Assembly: GCA_017311185.1 (NCBI GenBank)
Contig: JAESUZ010003105.1
Location: 434,001 to 498,000 of the forward strand
Direction of reading: 5' to 3'
Source: Proteles cristata cristata
Lineage: Eukaryota; Chordata; Mammalia; Carnivora; Hyaenidae
DNA length: 64,000 nt
Shown: positions 22,098 to 35,100 of the stretch, one piece after another
Layout of the letters: each line of letters starts with the position of its first letter
How positions within the stretch are numbered: the stretch's first letter is position 1
The notes under the pieces: model-generated
Told to the model about the DNA's origin: nothing
The model's database searches: none
The model's input: the letters and a program-made list of their open reading frames with translations, nothing else
Program-made: the position numbers and the translations under genes

Positions 22098-23537
22098 TCT
22101 GAATTTTAAATAATGTAAAGATAACATTGCAGGAAAAAAATTCTGACTGCACAGTGACTTCATAAAGGACTTAACAATATTCATTACTTCTTTTGAGAAA
22201 TCATCCATCTGAAGGATTAGAAACAAATCTTAGATTCCTCTCAGACAAACAATCCAACGAAATACCTGGCTCTGGGCTGGTGGACTAAGAACCTGGGCTC
22301 TGAGCCATACACCTCACCCGAGGGCTGTCACATGTGCCCAGCCTGGGGGAGGTGTTCTCTTACACATTTCACAGCTACGTTGTTACTCCTTAGGGCTGTA
22401 TCTATTGATCAGGTATGAAAATAATCCCTTCTGCTCTCCTAACCCCTCTCACTGGTTGTCCTTTCCAGCCAGACCTGATCTGCCAATTGTGCTGTCACCC
22501 ACCAGGCCTGACCCTAAGCCTTTATGCTTCTTGCCTCCCCACTCAACCCCCATCTCCGCCCTCCCCGCACCCCTCTATCAGGGGTCAACAAAAATCGAGG
22601 GACCTCTTCAAATTCTCTAAAATTCATCATTTTGTTTCAAAGTGCTGATATGCAACCACAGTGTTTTCCTTTCTGTCAGTTGAGAGTGGCCATGTCACAG
22701 TTTCTCTCTAAAGAACTTTGCCGAATCATCTCCTTCCCAAGTGTCCTCAAGCTGGCCCTCCCTGGCCTCTCACAGCACATGGACTCATTTGGGCTTCACT
22801 TGTAGACTCCTTCATTGACTTTCTCTTTCTGTATATTTTCAAAATGATAATCTCACAATTTAGCTTTTTGTTATTTGTATTTTTTTCTCTTTCATAGTGC
22901 TGTAGGATACTCTGACCCTGATAGTAATTTTTAAAAAATTTTATAGTATTTGTACACAAATCTTCCCTTTAACCAACTCTTCTCTCTCAATCCATCCCAA
23001 ATAATTTCTTTGAAAAGGGTGACCTATCTTAATGGAAATGGAGAAAATGACATTAACTTACTGGATACTATATTACTGGACAGCCCTGAAAACTCTAAAG
23101 CAGCTGTGAAATGTGTTTTTGTGTTTCAGATGTCTTATTTTGATTGAAAAAACCTTGTACACAAATCACATTTAACAGGATGACATGGTCAGGGTCAGGC
23201 AAATTATTGGTGTGTGGTAGACGTTTATAAAATTGTACAGGTGACCTCATTTGCCATATATACTGAAAATGTTCATATATAAAAATATATGTTATTAGTA
23301 ATTCACTTCTTATTTCTTTATTATTTTATATAATAAAGACTTCATATTGCCCTTTTGCCATTTTTCCCCCCGATTGAACTACGTTAGCTCCTCCAGTGCC
23401 AAATATTTTTGTACTACTATTGGATACATATAGATATTTCAGGTTTACCTTGGCTTTCATTTATTTCTTGGAAGTAAGAGTCCCTATTTCTCCCACTTGT
23501 TAAGCATCTATTTCCAGCCCAGACACTGTGTGGACCT
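22098..23537. other. Intergenic, nothing recognised
   Basis: No gene. Short C-rich frames at 22405-22805 are open in three frames and look like composition artefacts. Confidence 0.5.
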
Positions 23538-24103
23538 GTGCTGGCCAATATGGTAGCCATTACCATATGTGGCATCTTGACCACTTGAAATGTGACTAGT
23601 CCAAAGTCAGATGCACCTTAAGTACAAAATACATATCAGATTTCAAAGACTTGCTATGGAAAAAGAATGTAAGGTATCTCAATATTTTATATTGAGTACA
23701 TGTTGAAATGCTGGGATTTTGGATATCTTAAGTTAGATATTACACACAAAACAGGTGAAGCCTGTTTCCTTTCAGGCTTTTAGCTGTTACTACTAGAAAA
23801 TTTTATTTTTTCTTTTTAAATTAAAGTTTATTTATTTTGAGAGAGACAGAAACAGTGTGAGCAGAGGAGGGGCAGAGAGAGCGAGAGTGAGAGCGAGAGC
23901 GAGAATCCCAAGCAGACTCCATGCTGTCAGTGCAGAGCCTGATGCGGGGCTCAAACTCACAAACTGTGAGATCATGATCTGAGCCAAAACCAAGAGTTGA
24001 ATACTTAACCAACTGAGCCACCCAGGTGTCCCACAACTAGAAAATTTTAAATTTCATATGTGCCTCATATTTGCAGCATGCATCATACCTGCCATACAGT
24101 GTT
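23538..24103 (-). mobile_element. hAT-like DNA transposon relic split by a SINE
   Basis: GTGCTGGCCAATATGGTAGCC at the left, CCACTTGAAATGTGACTAGTC, ACATGTTGAAATGCTGGG, and after the SINE TAAATTTCATATGTGCCTCA. These follow the recalled order of a non-autonomous hAT element with CAGTGCTGTCCAATA-type ends. Family name not assigned. Confidence 0.5.
23806..24035 (-). repeat. CanSINE with exact 14-bp target duplication
   Basis: TTAAAGTTTATTTATTTTGA tail, GATGCGGGGCTCAAACTCAC, closing GAGCCACCCAGGTGTCCC. ACTAGAAAATTTTA is at 23792-23805 and 24036-24049. It splits the hAT-like relic. Confidence 0.95.
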
Positions 24104-26154
24104 AGTTGTAGGTATTTCATACACTTAAAAATGAATGAGTGAGTAAATGAATAAGACAGGCTAAACTTCCCTGATCTTTGAGGAAAGCTCATAATAGTTG
24201 ACCAGGAAGGAATGAGACAAGCATAGGGTTTGACTGAAACTTATTACAATTTAACCCAATCTTCTCATTTTGCAATTGAGAATACCGAGTCCCAGAGAAA
24301 CTTGTATGCCTTTTGCACTATCCACTGAATAAAGACAGGAAGCAAGATGTTGGTTCAATACCAGCTTTTCCACTAAGGCACGGGCCTGGATTCTAGAGAG
24401 GACTCTGGATTCTAGAGGACCATTTTCTGTAGAACTGTTTCAGTCTTTTATGATTTCAGTGAATTAGCCCTCTGTAACTGATCAGAGCTTCCAAGACAGA
24501 CACCCAGGCTGAACTATGGTCTCATGTAGGAGGGACCAAGCCGGACTGGGTCCCAAGATGGACACCTCAGGACAGTGAGACATTGTGACATCACCAATGA
24601 TGGTCTCAGGTAGTTGCTCATCACTGGCCCTCCAGTCTCAGCTGTTACTTCAAGTCCATTCCTCTACCATGAGTGTGGAGCAGCTCAAATCAACAGACCC
24701 ACATGTACCTTGAGGTGACAGACTGGCTCTGGTGAATACCCCCTTTTGTAAATTTAGAGGTGACCCTTCTGTTGGCTCTTTTGTGTGAAGAGGCCAATGG
24801 TGCTCATTTTTCTAAGGACAGTCTTTAAGGTTCATCCTTTTGTTCTGATTAAGGATTCATTTCTAAATAGTTCAGAATGTGGGGGAAAGAGTCCCAGGCA
24901 GTCAGTCATCTCTTTGGCTGCACAGATAATGCTTACAAGGGAGGGAGAGCCAAAAGGCTTCCATTTCTTCCCCCCACTCTGGTGAGTTAGGTGTTAATTT
25001 GGTACTATGGCTCTTGTGTTAGACTTCTTGAAACTACCCTAGGGCCCATTCCTGTCCCTGAGGCCTCATCTGTCTGCTTCACCCTTTAAGATATTATAAT
25101 GCTGGATCAATAAGACCTAAGGGCCACATTTTACTCAAATAGGTTGCATTGGTCAGTCTCATTTACTCTTACATATTTATAAATAGGTGAGCTTCAATTC
25201 AATAAGCACATTTATGTAAATGCTGGGCAAAATTGAGTCCACCCAAGTTAAGAGTGGGAAGGTGGTAGCTGTGCATCCTAGACCAGTGCCTTTGAACTGT
25301 AACCGTGTATACATAGTTACCCTGCAGGCTTAATTTTAGCTGGATGAACTACCGGAAATGTTAGCAATCTGTCTTTTCAGATTACTTTTGCTCTTTCTCT
25401 TTGCTAAAAGATAGATTTTTAAAGTATGGAATCCTGGTGTCACATGTTTCTTTAAACAGAACTGTAACAATTTTTATCAGTGAATATATATATCTTAACG
25501 TGAATTTTTAAGCATCTGAGGCAACATTCATTTTCAAATACTTGCATGTTTTACCTTGAAAAATTACACTGTCTACAGATACTCTATATTAGTCTATGTA
25601 GCTATAGATGTACAGTGAATATATGTGTGTGTACTTTCTGTGTTATATATATAGATGTGTGTACACACACACACACACACACACACACAGGGAAGGAGAA
25701 TAGTGGATTTCGGCTAGATGGTTCTATCTTTTTTGTATTGAGATTGTTACTTCGAAAGTAATCTTTACAAATTCTGTTCTTAAAAAAATTCTCAAAATCT
25801 TAACAATTTGAAGCCTCATGACAAAATAGTAATGTGAACATGTTAATGGATATGATCAAATATTGTAATTTATGCTTTATCTTCATGACTTTTCCATTTT
25901 AAAAATAATCAGGACAATTTTAACAAATATATTTCTCTCAATAATGATTAATAATTCTCCATTTCACATTCAGTACTGTAGCTTGTAAGTGCAGTAATGA
26001 GTACAGTTGCTACTACATTTACCATCTGACCATATGCTAGAACATACATCTGCCAAGGAGGACAGACATTCCATTACAATAACAAACAACATAGGCATAG
26101 TCTTAAGGCAAATCAATAGACATTAGATATCTTCTTTATCTATTATCATGTAGT
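24104..26154. other. Intergenic, no gene; (CA)n within
   Basis: About 2 kb free of CanSINEs and recognised genes; contains the (CA)n at 25663-25689. Confidence 0.5.
25663..25689. repeat. (CA)n microsatellite
   Basis: Thirteen uninterrupted AC units preceded by an ATATATAGATGTGTGT stretch. Confidence 0.97.
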
Positions 26155-27600
26155 ACATACATATATGTGTCAGGCACTTGTTTTGACACTGAAAACTCAG
26201 ATGTACGCAACTGAGTCTCTCACCTGGAGGAGTCAGGGCAGGGGTGGTGGTCATGCAAATAGATGATTATCATATGATGTCAAGATGTCCTAATAGAAAT
26301 ATATACAAGGTGTCACAGAAGTGCAGAAGGAAAAACAATGCCTAACTGCTGGAATCCAGGAATGAAGATAGTCATAGAGAAGATGGTCTTTGGATTTGAG
26401 GTCTTGGTAGGAAATACAGAGTGGTGGTTAAGAGAATAATCTGTGGCTAGAATATATGGGTTTAAATTCCAGCTCTACTGCTTACCAGCCAAGGAAACTT
26501 AGGCATGTTATTTAACCTCTCTGTGCTTCAGTTTCCCCCTCTGTAGAATGGGCATAATCACTGGGCATAGCTCATAGGGCTGAAGTGAGGATTATGTGAG
26601 TTAGTGTGTGCCATGGGCTTAGAACAGTGCAAGGCACATGGAAAGCCCTTAATCAGTGTTCGCCCCATTGCCAGGGAGAGCAGAATGAGAGAAAGCAAGG
26701 AGACACAAAGGATTATGGCAGGCTTGGCTTATTTAAAACTGAAATATGAAGTGTATTTGTATAGAAGAAAGAGGGAAATGACAATGTAGGTGGATAGATT
26801 AAGGGGAGAGAGCCTCATATGCCACATCAATGAGGCTCATATTCATGGAGCCAGTAGAGAATTTTAAGGACCAAATTTGGGCTTGTATTATAAAAAGATA
26901 ACTCTGGAGCAATGGGGAATGTGTAGAGGCCAAAGTAGCTAGGAGATTATTGATGAGAAAAGACAGGATAAAGGTTCTGCTGAGGGATGGAGAATAGAGT
27001 GGAAATTCAAAGTTATATTTGTGAGGTGAAATTGATGAGGGTTGGTGATCGATTAAGAGAGATGAGGTGGAAGGAATTGTGGATCTCTTGGACTTCTAAT
27101 TTGGGTGATTTGGTAAAAAGACTGGAGGAAGAGTAGGCTCGGGGATAAGGTTTTGGATTTGTCAAGATTGATGGGGCCATGACATGACCAAAATTTAGTG
27201 TTTAGGCCTGCCACTCAGGAGCTAGAAGTCAAGATTCAGTACTCCTCAAGGTCTAGGTAGCAGTTGACATTGTGGGAATGTGAGTGAGTGCATGACACAG
27301 GTTGTATACAGGAAGAGATTCAGGAATGGTTCTGGAACACTGTCGAGCCTGAGAAAGCTGAGCCAGCAAGGAGAGTGGTCATAGACGAAGGAAATGTAGA
27401 AGAAAGTGGAAATCATGGAAAATGATGGAGAGGAAATTCAAAGAGGAAGTGTTTAAGTGTAGGACAGAAGTCAAATAGAATGAGAACTGAGAATTGTACT
27501 TTGGACTTGGCAAATAGGAAAAAGAGCTTAAGAAAACCTGGGAGCTATTGCCATAGTGAAGTATAACAGCGTGGAGAAAGATACAGTGACTCCCCGTCAT
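26155..27600 (-). mobile_element. L2-like LINE relic, antisense, with MIR inserted
   Basis: Purine-rich sequence that follows the recalled antisense of L2: AAAAAGATAACTCTGGAGCA, CTAGGAGATTATTGATGAGA, GAGGAAGTGTTTAAGTGTAG, AAATAGAATGAGAACTGAGA, TTGGACTTGGCAAATAGG. A MIR interrupts it at 26420-26662. Diverged; family name tentative. Confidence 0.5.
26420..26662 (+). repeat. MIR SINE, near full length
   Basis: GTGGTTAAGAGAATAATCTG, TAAATTCCAGCTCTACTGCT, TTATTTAACCTCTCTGTGCT, CAGTTTCCCCCTCTGTAGAA, then GAACAGTGCAAGGCACATGG match MIR along its whole length. Confidence 0.9.
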
Positions 27601-28094
27601 TAAGACCCTAGATGTTAGTATTTCAGGTCAAATCTAGGTAAATTCCTGGAAAGCATCCATGGATGTGCTCCGGCTTCAGGCTTGATACATGAAGCAGATC
27701 TTGGCCTGTCCTCACCAACCTGTTTACCCAGAACCTAGCAAGGGGCTGTGGTGGCCAAAGATCTGTTTTGGTAGAGTTCTGGGAGCTCCTGATAGATGAC
27801 TGGCTCCAGGAAGTGTTAAGTGGCCCTGGGGAGTTGCCAAAGAACTTCTGTTGCTTTGATAAGAACTTCAAAGCTGTGAAGTTGTAGGGTTGATCCGGTA
27901 GCTTATGCCTGTGTTGGGGGAAAAAGGGTGTTGGTGAGGATGGTGATAACAGGTTGATTCAAGTTGGCTCTTTTCTGAAACACATCCAAACACATCCAAA
28001 CTCTTGGCTCAGTCTTAGATGTGATTTTCTGATTAGGTTTCATCACCTGCTTATTTCCTTCCTTTATGGGTGAAAGTGTCTCATCTCTCCAATT

Positions 28095-28170
28095 GGATAG
28101 TCAATTTCTTAATGGCAGGGACCACACTGCAAAGAGTGTTTTAAACTCCCTTCCAGCACATTCCTGTATT
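28095..28170 (+). mobile_element. L2-like LINE 3' fragment
   Basis: GATAGTCAATTTCTTAATGGCAGGGACCAC matches the recalled L2 3' motif of the type GAGGGCAGGGACC. Confidence 0.5.
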
Positions 28171-29029
28171 TGACTCCCAACGCAGAATCCTGGTATTCTC
28201 AGCCTCACCCGACTTAGTACCAAGAAAAGGTCAAGACTGGACCATCCGCCTGGAGTGACGCCATCCCTCTGCAGAAAAAAAAAAAAAAAAAAAGGTTACA
28301 CAGTTACTTCCCAAAGCTTAGCCTAGGAAGGTAAACTCAAGGGATATTTAGAGCAAGCAACAGGTGTTCATACTGAAACTTCTGCCACTAGTTGCATGCG
28401 TGGGGCCTTCTCAGTCCTCCAGGCGAGAACTCCAAGGCCACCCCACTGGTTTCCCAGCGGACACTTTGGTCTGGGAAGAACCTGTGCCGTAAAGGACATT
28501 ACAGCTCCCATGAGGCTAGACTAAGGTCTCCTCTGGTACGTCCACATGGGGGGCCTGATGCAGTCCAGGTACTGCAGCTGGGGGGGCAAACGAGAAAATA
28601 CGAGGTGGAGGCGTTTTCACCATTTTCTTCCCTTTTGAGGGGGTGTTCTTGATGGGAAGGGGGGGTTTGGGATGGATCTAGCGCCTCAGTCCTATCCCTT
28701 CCAGTCTCCCCCGTCTGTTCAAGTTAGTGGCCACCGCTCATCCTGTCCTCGAGTCGGTGTACCGGCGCCGTCCGACGGCGGAAGGAGCGCGTAGGAAGCG
28801 GCGGTGGGTGTCCCCGGCCCCCCACCCCGCCGGAGACCGCCAGGCGCGGCGGGAGGATGTCGGCGCGCGGAAGGCGTGCGTCGCCCCCCTGCCCCGCCCG
28901 CGCCCCCCGCCCCGGGGGACCCCGCGCCCCGGGGAAGCCCCGCGCGGGGTGCCGGACGCCCGCCCCAGTCCCTCCGCCTCCCGGAGGCCCGGGGCTGCCT
29001 CCTCGGGCCGCGCCGGGGCCGCCCCGCAC

Positions 29030-29037
29030 TGCGCATG
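29030..29037. promoter_or_regulatory. NRF1-like site
   Basis: CTGCGCATGAGC contains the TGCGCATG half typical of the NRF1 palindrome, about 100 nt before the DCUN1D1 ATG in a CpG island. Confidence 0.45.
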
Positions 29038-29061
29038 AGCGGGAGCCCGGCAAGCCCGTGA
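29035..29061 (+). other. Candidate upstream ORF of DCUN1D1
   Basis: An ATG in the probable 5' leader opens an 8-codon frame (MSGSPASP) ending in TGA 76 nt before the DCUN1D1 ATG. It exists in the mRNA only if transcription starts upstream of 29035. The context is GCGCATGA, with G at -3. Confidence 0.35.
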
Positions 29062-29066
29062 GAGGA

Positions 29067-29085
29067 GCCGCCGCCGCCGCCGCCG
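29067..29085 (+). repeat. (GCC)6 run in the probable 5' UTR
   Basis: Six GCC units about 55 nt upstream of the DCUN1D1 start codon. Confidence 0.9.
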
Positions 29086-29137
29086 TCCATTCGCTGCGGA
29101 GCCGGAGGAGGAGGGGAGAGGCCTGGAGGACACCAAC

Positions 29138-29140
29138 ATG
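29138..29140 (+). CDS. DCUN1D1: DCUN1D1 exon 1, coding part (Met only)
   Basis: The coding part of exon 1 is only ATG, followed at once by the donor GTGAGG at 29141. Exon 2 opens with AACAAGTTG (N-K-L), which restores the known start MNKLKSSQ. The context CACCAACATG has A at -3. Confidence 0.92.
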
Positions 29141-32100
29141 GTGAGGCACTGCGGCCGCCCGCCCGCCCGCCCCGCCGGCTGGGGGCCGGCGCAGCTGCGC
29201 ACCCCCGCCCCGCCGCCCTCCGCCCCGTGGCGACCCCGCCGCCCCGAGCCTTGGGCCCGCGGCCTCCGTCCGCTCTCCGGCGGGGCTCTCTCTCCTCCTC
29301 TCCCTTCCTCCTTCGCCCCTTCCCGCCCGGGCGCCGCCGCTACGCGAGAGCCGAGGAGGCGGAGCGGAGCTGGGCCTAGTCGGGAGCCCTGGGGAGTCTG
29401 GGGCGCGGGGAGAGGCCCCCAGTGCCCCTTGCCGGCCCGGCGCGGGTGGAGGAGGCGTTGGGGCGGGGGGAGGGGATGGGGCAACGGCCTTGCCCTTGCC
29501 GGGCCCCCTCGCCGGCTCCATTGTGTCTGGCCGGGGACCGGGGTCCGGGGTTCCGGGTGAGGAGCCTCCCCCCCGCCCCGAAGTCGGGGCTTCCCCCTCC
29601 GCCCCGCCGGCGAGAAGGAGAGACTTTCGCGGCGCTCCTCTCCCTCCGCTCCCAGCTCCAACACCCCTCAAGTCTCCAGGCAGTTTCGCTTGGGGCGGGG
29701 TATTAGCCCTTTTCCTTTCTCCATCACCTCTTGATGCGTCCCATGCATTTGGAAAAGGAGAGTTTAACTGGCCAGTTGGTGGAGGTTATAGGCGCCTCTT
29801 CGCAGAGAACATGGGAAACCGCTGAGCTTGGGGGACGTGGGGTGGGGGGGCGGGGAGTACGGAAGTGCAACCTGTTCTCGTTTCATGAAATTAGGAGAAA
29901 CCGACTTGCTACCTTTTGAGCACAGGTTTTATTTGCTTGGGGTGGGAGAAGTAATTGTTTTATTATGCCAGTTAAAGACATTTGTAATTTTTAAGAAACA
30001 GTTTGTGAAGTTATTCCCTTTTTTTTTTTGTTTGTTTGGAAAAAGCAAGGTCTTACAGCTTGAAATAGTAGTCAAGTTATCTTGTTTACCTTTTGGTAAT
30101 CATGTGCCTAATTCTGTTAGGTTCTCTGTTTTTTTAGAATTGAGGTTTGGCATTACTTCAGCATGAGTTGAATTCCATGCAGGTTACTGTATGAATTGAC
30201 AGTAAAAATGATATTGTTGTCCTTTTGCCCATGGGGAACATAAAGGCCTCTTTGAGGAGGGCGTATGTTTGTGTCTGTGTTAAGGGAATGCCCCAGTATC
30301 TTTGCTTTTAGTTGGTCTTATTTCTGCTGAATGACACTTCTCTAGCCCCGTCCTCCAACTTGGCAGAATTTTGGTATCATGTACGGATATGTGGTTTAGT
30401 TTGTCATATATTCAGTGTTAAGTTCCATGAAAATTTGCCATTTGTATTTGTAAGAAAACTTTGGCATCAAGCAAAGGTTAATGTTTAGATTGATACTGCA
30501 GTGTTGAAAGATCTACCGGGGCTTCTGAGCAGTTTCTAAAATTTTTAAGTATTTTGAGGGTCACAGATGTTACTCCTGAACTTTCCAGATTCTTGGCATG
30601 TAGATGAGGAGTGAGTTTGAAGTAATGAAACACTGGTAAACACTCTATGAGAGCATTGACATGTGCTTTGTTCATAATAGCCTGTAAATCAGCATCATCC
30701 TCTGGAAACCTCTCTTGATGATGCTCATCACCTGTTCAGGAATTCAGTATTCATGTGGTTCATGCAAGAGTTCAGCTTGGATTGGAGCTTGTAAGCTTCT
30801 CTCCTTCTGTTAATATTAAATTAGCTAGTTTTGGAACTTAGCCATAATTCATCTAATTATACCGCTAGCCGCAACGTATCACTAAGACACTTTCTGTGGC
30901 TGATCTCAGATCCTGTCACTAGAATTGTCTTGGTATACTCAGTTAGAAACAAAATCACCATGTTCTCTAATAGAAGTTAGGCCATAAGAATTTTGTAGTT
31001 AAGAAATTTTTCATCATATATTTATCTTATAATTGTGTCTTGATACAGATTTTGGGTTAATGGTATTTTTTCAGTGCATGTAGCTAGGCTTATTTCTAGA
31101 AGACCTATCGTCAGTTCTAGGGCAAGCTTAAATGATAGGATATCTGAAATATTTTGTATAAAAAATTGTTCTAGTCAACTTACCTGACACATACATAGAC
31201 CAAAAATAACTCCAAAACTAGACAATATTCTGTTACTCCTGAAAATATTTTAAAAAGTATTAAATAGTATTTAAGTATTAAAAAATATTTTTAAAATATT
31301 TTAAAAGTATTAAAAAGTATTCAAAATATCTAGGTTATTTTCTTATTTGTAAGATGACAGGACTGAATTTGATGATTTCTAAAGTTCTATTTAGCTAAAT
31401 GTTTTCATTCTAATTTTTATTAGATGTGTAAAAAGTATGTACTGTGTAGCCTACTAAATTTTTATAGATTCATGGCATCATAGTAGGAGTCTGAACTGGT
31501 TCCACAGAGCATCTATTTTACTCCTTTTCTCTTCTACAGAAGAAGAAATTGAGGACCAAGGAGGTTTTGATTTTTTTGTTTGTTTGTTGCAGAACTGAAA
31601 CTTTTCTCCTGGTTTACTGTTTCCACCAGTATTTGTGGTATATATGATCTTTTAACTGACATGAAATCTAGAGAAATTGTGAAAATTGGATTTGAAATTA
31701 AATTACATTATTCATTTAAGCAGAAGAAAACCCATGTGTTATTAATGAATATATTAACTAACAAAATTCAAATGGATGACTAATGATGTTAATTACAGTG
31801 CTTTTAATGGCTTTTTAAAATATGTGTGGACTTTGAAATTTAAGATTATACTTTCAACAAATACAGAGTTTATGAATCCAAATGAATATAGCCCTGTTTA
31901 AGGTGTCCGTTTAGAACTTATTTCACATTCTTTTGCATAGGCACAAATAAAGTAAAGGAGGGCCTTAATTAATTTCAGTATTTATTAAAACACTATGTGC
32001 CAAGCACTCTTCTGGTAACTGTGTGTGTGTGTGTGTGTGTGTGTGTTCCTTCACTGAAAAAATGAAAATCCCTCCCCATGTGAGGGCTACATTTTAGTAG

Positions 32101-35100
32101 GGAGACACAAATAATAAACATAGTATATGTTTTTCTTCTGTGTTAGAAGGTGTTAAATGCTATGGGAGAAAAGCAGTGTTAAGAAGGAGAATTGGAGGCA
32201 AAGGGGTAGTGGTGTCTGCACCACTGATAAGGTGAGTTTTGAGCAGACGAGGAGATGAAGGATTAAGCCACGCAGAAATGTGGTAGAATTTGAGGAACAG
32301 TGGGACCAGTGTAGCTGGAGCATTGTGTATGGGGAGAAAAAGGCGCTTTGGGCATTGGAGCCCGTGATGTCTGAGTGGGAAGGAGTGGAGATGGGCATGG
32401 TTGGGAATTGTAAGGATATTGGATTTTTACTCCAAGAGAAATGGGAAGCCACTGAGAAATTCTGAGTGGTATGGTAGACTTTATTTCTGTTCTCCCATAG
32501 TGTCCGATTACAATATTATAGTTACTTTTTAAAGCAACCCTTATTTTTTTAAAACAACCCTTGAAAAAACAACAACCCCTTATTGTAATTTTCTGTACCA
32601 CGCAGCTTCTATGTAGAGGGTTTTGAATTGTTTAACATGTTTCATAGTCAGTAAAAACTAGTTGACCGTTGAGTTTACCTAAATATGCTAGTTAATAAAA
32701 ACAACAAAACCTCTTCCATAAATTGCTTTCGAATGTGTTCTAGTACTTTGTACAAAGTTTAATAGCTACATGCAGAAAATTGGGCCTTCGGGGAGAAAGA
32801 AGGACATTAGCATTTATCGAGAACGTAGTATCTGCTAATCAGACAATTTACAGCTATTATTAATCTCCAGCCTATGAGGTTATGAGGTGGGTATTGCTAC
32901 CTTCTTTTAATGTATCTGGAAATGGAGGTTTACTGGTTCTAAGTGATTTGACCAAGGTAAAGATCTAGTATGTGGCAGAGCATGGTTTAGAAGCCTGGTC
33001 TCTGATTAACATACTTATTTAACCCTTTTTTTTTTTTTTTTTTAAACCCAGCAGGCTCTCTTTCAGTATAGGTGTGGTATTTTTTATTAGTTTTCGTTCT
33101 TGTTTCTTCCTTACCATATTTTGTAGTGACCTAGTTGTTTCTAATTCAAATGAAATGATCTGATGTAAACATTTAACTAATTGAAAAATTAATGCTCTTT
33201 GGTACATATAGTAAAAAAGTTGAAAGTAAAATGAACTCTCGTGGTGGTGGTTTTTAGGTTTTAAAAAAGCTGAGCTTATTTCAGTCAAGTGGCTGTTTCC
33301 ATTATGGCCTCATAAGTTGGGTCAAGCATAATGATAATCCGTGAGAAAGCTCTCTTTTAAATTTCAGTGTGTGGTATTCAAGTTGTGATAGTATTAGCCA
33401 TGACATTTGATGAAGAGAAATAGTTCCAAATAGGATTCAGTTGCTTTGTGGACACAAATAAGCTCTTGAATAACCTGCTGACTATCTAGTTTACCTAGTC
33501 ATTTTAGGTGTACACACCCCACCTAAGAAAAAGCAAAAACAGAGACGGAAAATGCCACTAAAGCATTTTTCATCACTTTATTGAATCCATTTTTATATAG
33601 GTGGTACCTAATCACTAACCGTGCTTAGACACCGTGTTTGTATTGTAAAACTTTAAGAGAGATTTACTTTTAAAGAGTTCTTTTTTGAAGAATTCTATTG
33701 CATTATACTTTTGAATCCCTCAACACTGAACATGGTGTTCAGCAGCAGAGATAAATTGCTGAAGTTCATGGCCCATATCTTTGTTATATTAGGGTATTTT
33801 CAGTAAACATTTAGAGTGCTCATTTATTATTCATAGTTCATCTATATTCATAGAATATAAAAATATATTCTAATATTTTTGGATTTAGGATTTGAATAGA
33901 TACCAGATCTTAGAATTAGGAGATTTCATTTTTCAAGGACCATTTATTCTTTTTATGAAACAAATATCACATGACTTTTTAACGCTAGTCAGTATTTTAA
34001 GGTATTTATGGAACTTTAAAAATCTTATTTAATTCTCTTTGTTCTTTTTCTTTGTGCTTGAGTAATCTTTGTGTTAATTTGAGATTTCTTTAGAGAAGTT
34101 TATGGAGAGGAGAACTAAGTTTAAATTAGCTACCTTGACTGCTTGTTAGAAATTCAAGTAATAAGATTGGGAGAATTAATTGAAATATGATGGCTAACAC
34201 AAGTATTTTAAGGACGTTATTTCAATCCTGTTATAGATAATCAGGATTTGACAAAAATAACTTTTTAACACTCAAAACAGTCTTGCTAAAATCAAAACAT
34301 TCCATTTACTGTGGAAGTCATCTTTTGAATGATCTAATAATTACTAGGGAGGGGAGGAGAAAATCCTTAAATTTATATCAACAGAATACTTTTTTATATA
34401 TTAAAAAAATTTTTTTTAATTTTAAGTAGGCTCTTCACTCACTGTTGGGCTTGAACTCAAAACCCTGAGATCAAGAGTTGCATGCCGACTGAGCTAACTA
34501 GGAAGCCCCCAAAATACTTTTTAAAAACTCTGAGGAAAATCATAAGAACCAAACAAAATTTGGCAACATACAACACCAGTTTGAATCTTACAAATGTACT
34601 TTCTGATATGTTTTTTTGCAGTGAATTGCTATTATATTAAAGAAACATCATTGACTATAATAATTACTTAGTGTAGTATATTAGTTATTCCACATTCAAT
34701 TTAGTATTGGTATAACACCTCTTAAAGAAGAGTTTAATTGTCATTGAAAGTACAGGAAGGTTTATGGATGATGGATGGTAAAAGGCATAGGCCTAACCAT
34801 AAAAAGTTATTCTAAACTGCAGATTATAATTTAAAATAATACTGTTTTTTGTTTTGCTGTTTTGTTTTGAAATTGTACACATTTGCTTATGTTTTAGGAG
34901 CATAACTTATATATGTATTTGTATTTTCTCTGGGTTTCAAGCATTGTCATTGGAAAAGGAAATCCTGACCTTCATCCCCCCCAGTTTTCCATCTTTGGAC
35001 ATTGAAAGCTGTAGATTATGGTTATCTTTAAAAATAGACTATGACATGACAATAAACACTTTTTTCTTCCTGTTGAATTACTTTTTTAAAAAAATTACTT

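Larger units (their letters stand above)
28720..29700 (+). promoter_or_regulatory. DCUN1D1: CpG-island promoter of DCUN1D1
   Basis: An abrupt change from AT-rich to strongly GC- and CpG-rich sequence (GGCGCGGCGGG, CCCGCGCCCC, CGGCCGCCCG) that surrounds exon 1 and is free of repeats. There is no TATA box near the probable start. An NRF1-like core TGCGCATG lies at 29030-29037 and a (GCC)6 run at 29067-29084. No divergent gene was recognised on the minus strand. The transcription start is probably a little upstream of 29140 but cannot be fixed. Confidence 0.9.

Noticed and set aside
29138..29560. 140-codon ORF from the DCUN1D1 ATG as a separate gene
   Set aside because: The ATG is the true DCUN1D1 start and the next bases are a splice donor. 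The downstream frame is intron 1. Kept only as a readthrough possibility.
28724..29671. Minus-strand ORFs of 315 and 308 codons
   Set aside because: They overlap in several frames at once in extreme GC sequence with Pro/Arg/Gly-rich, domain-free translations, and lie across a known promoter. Open by composition.
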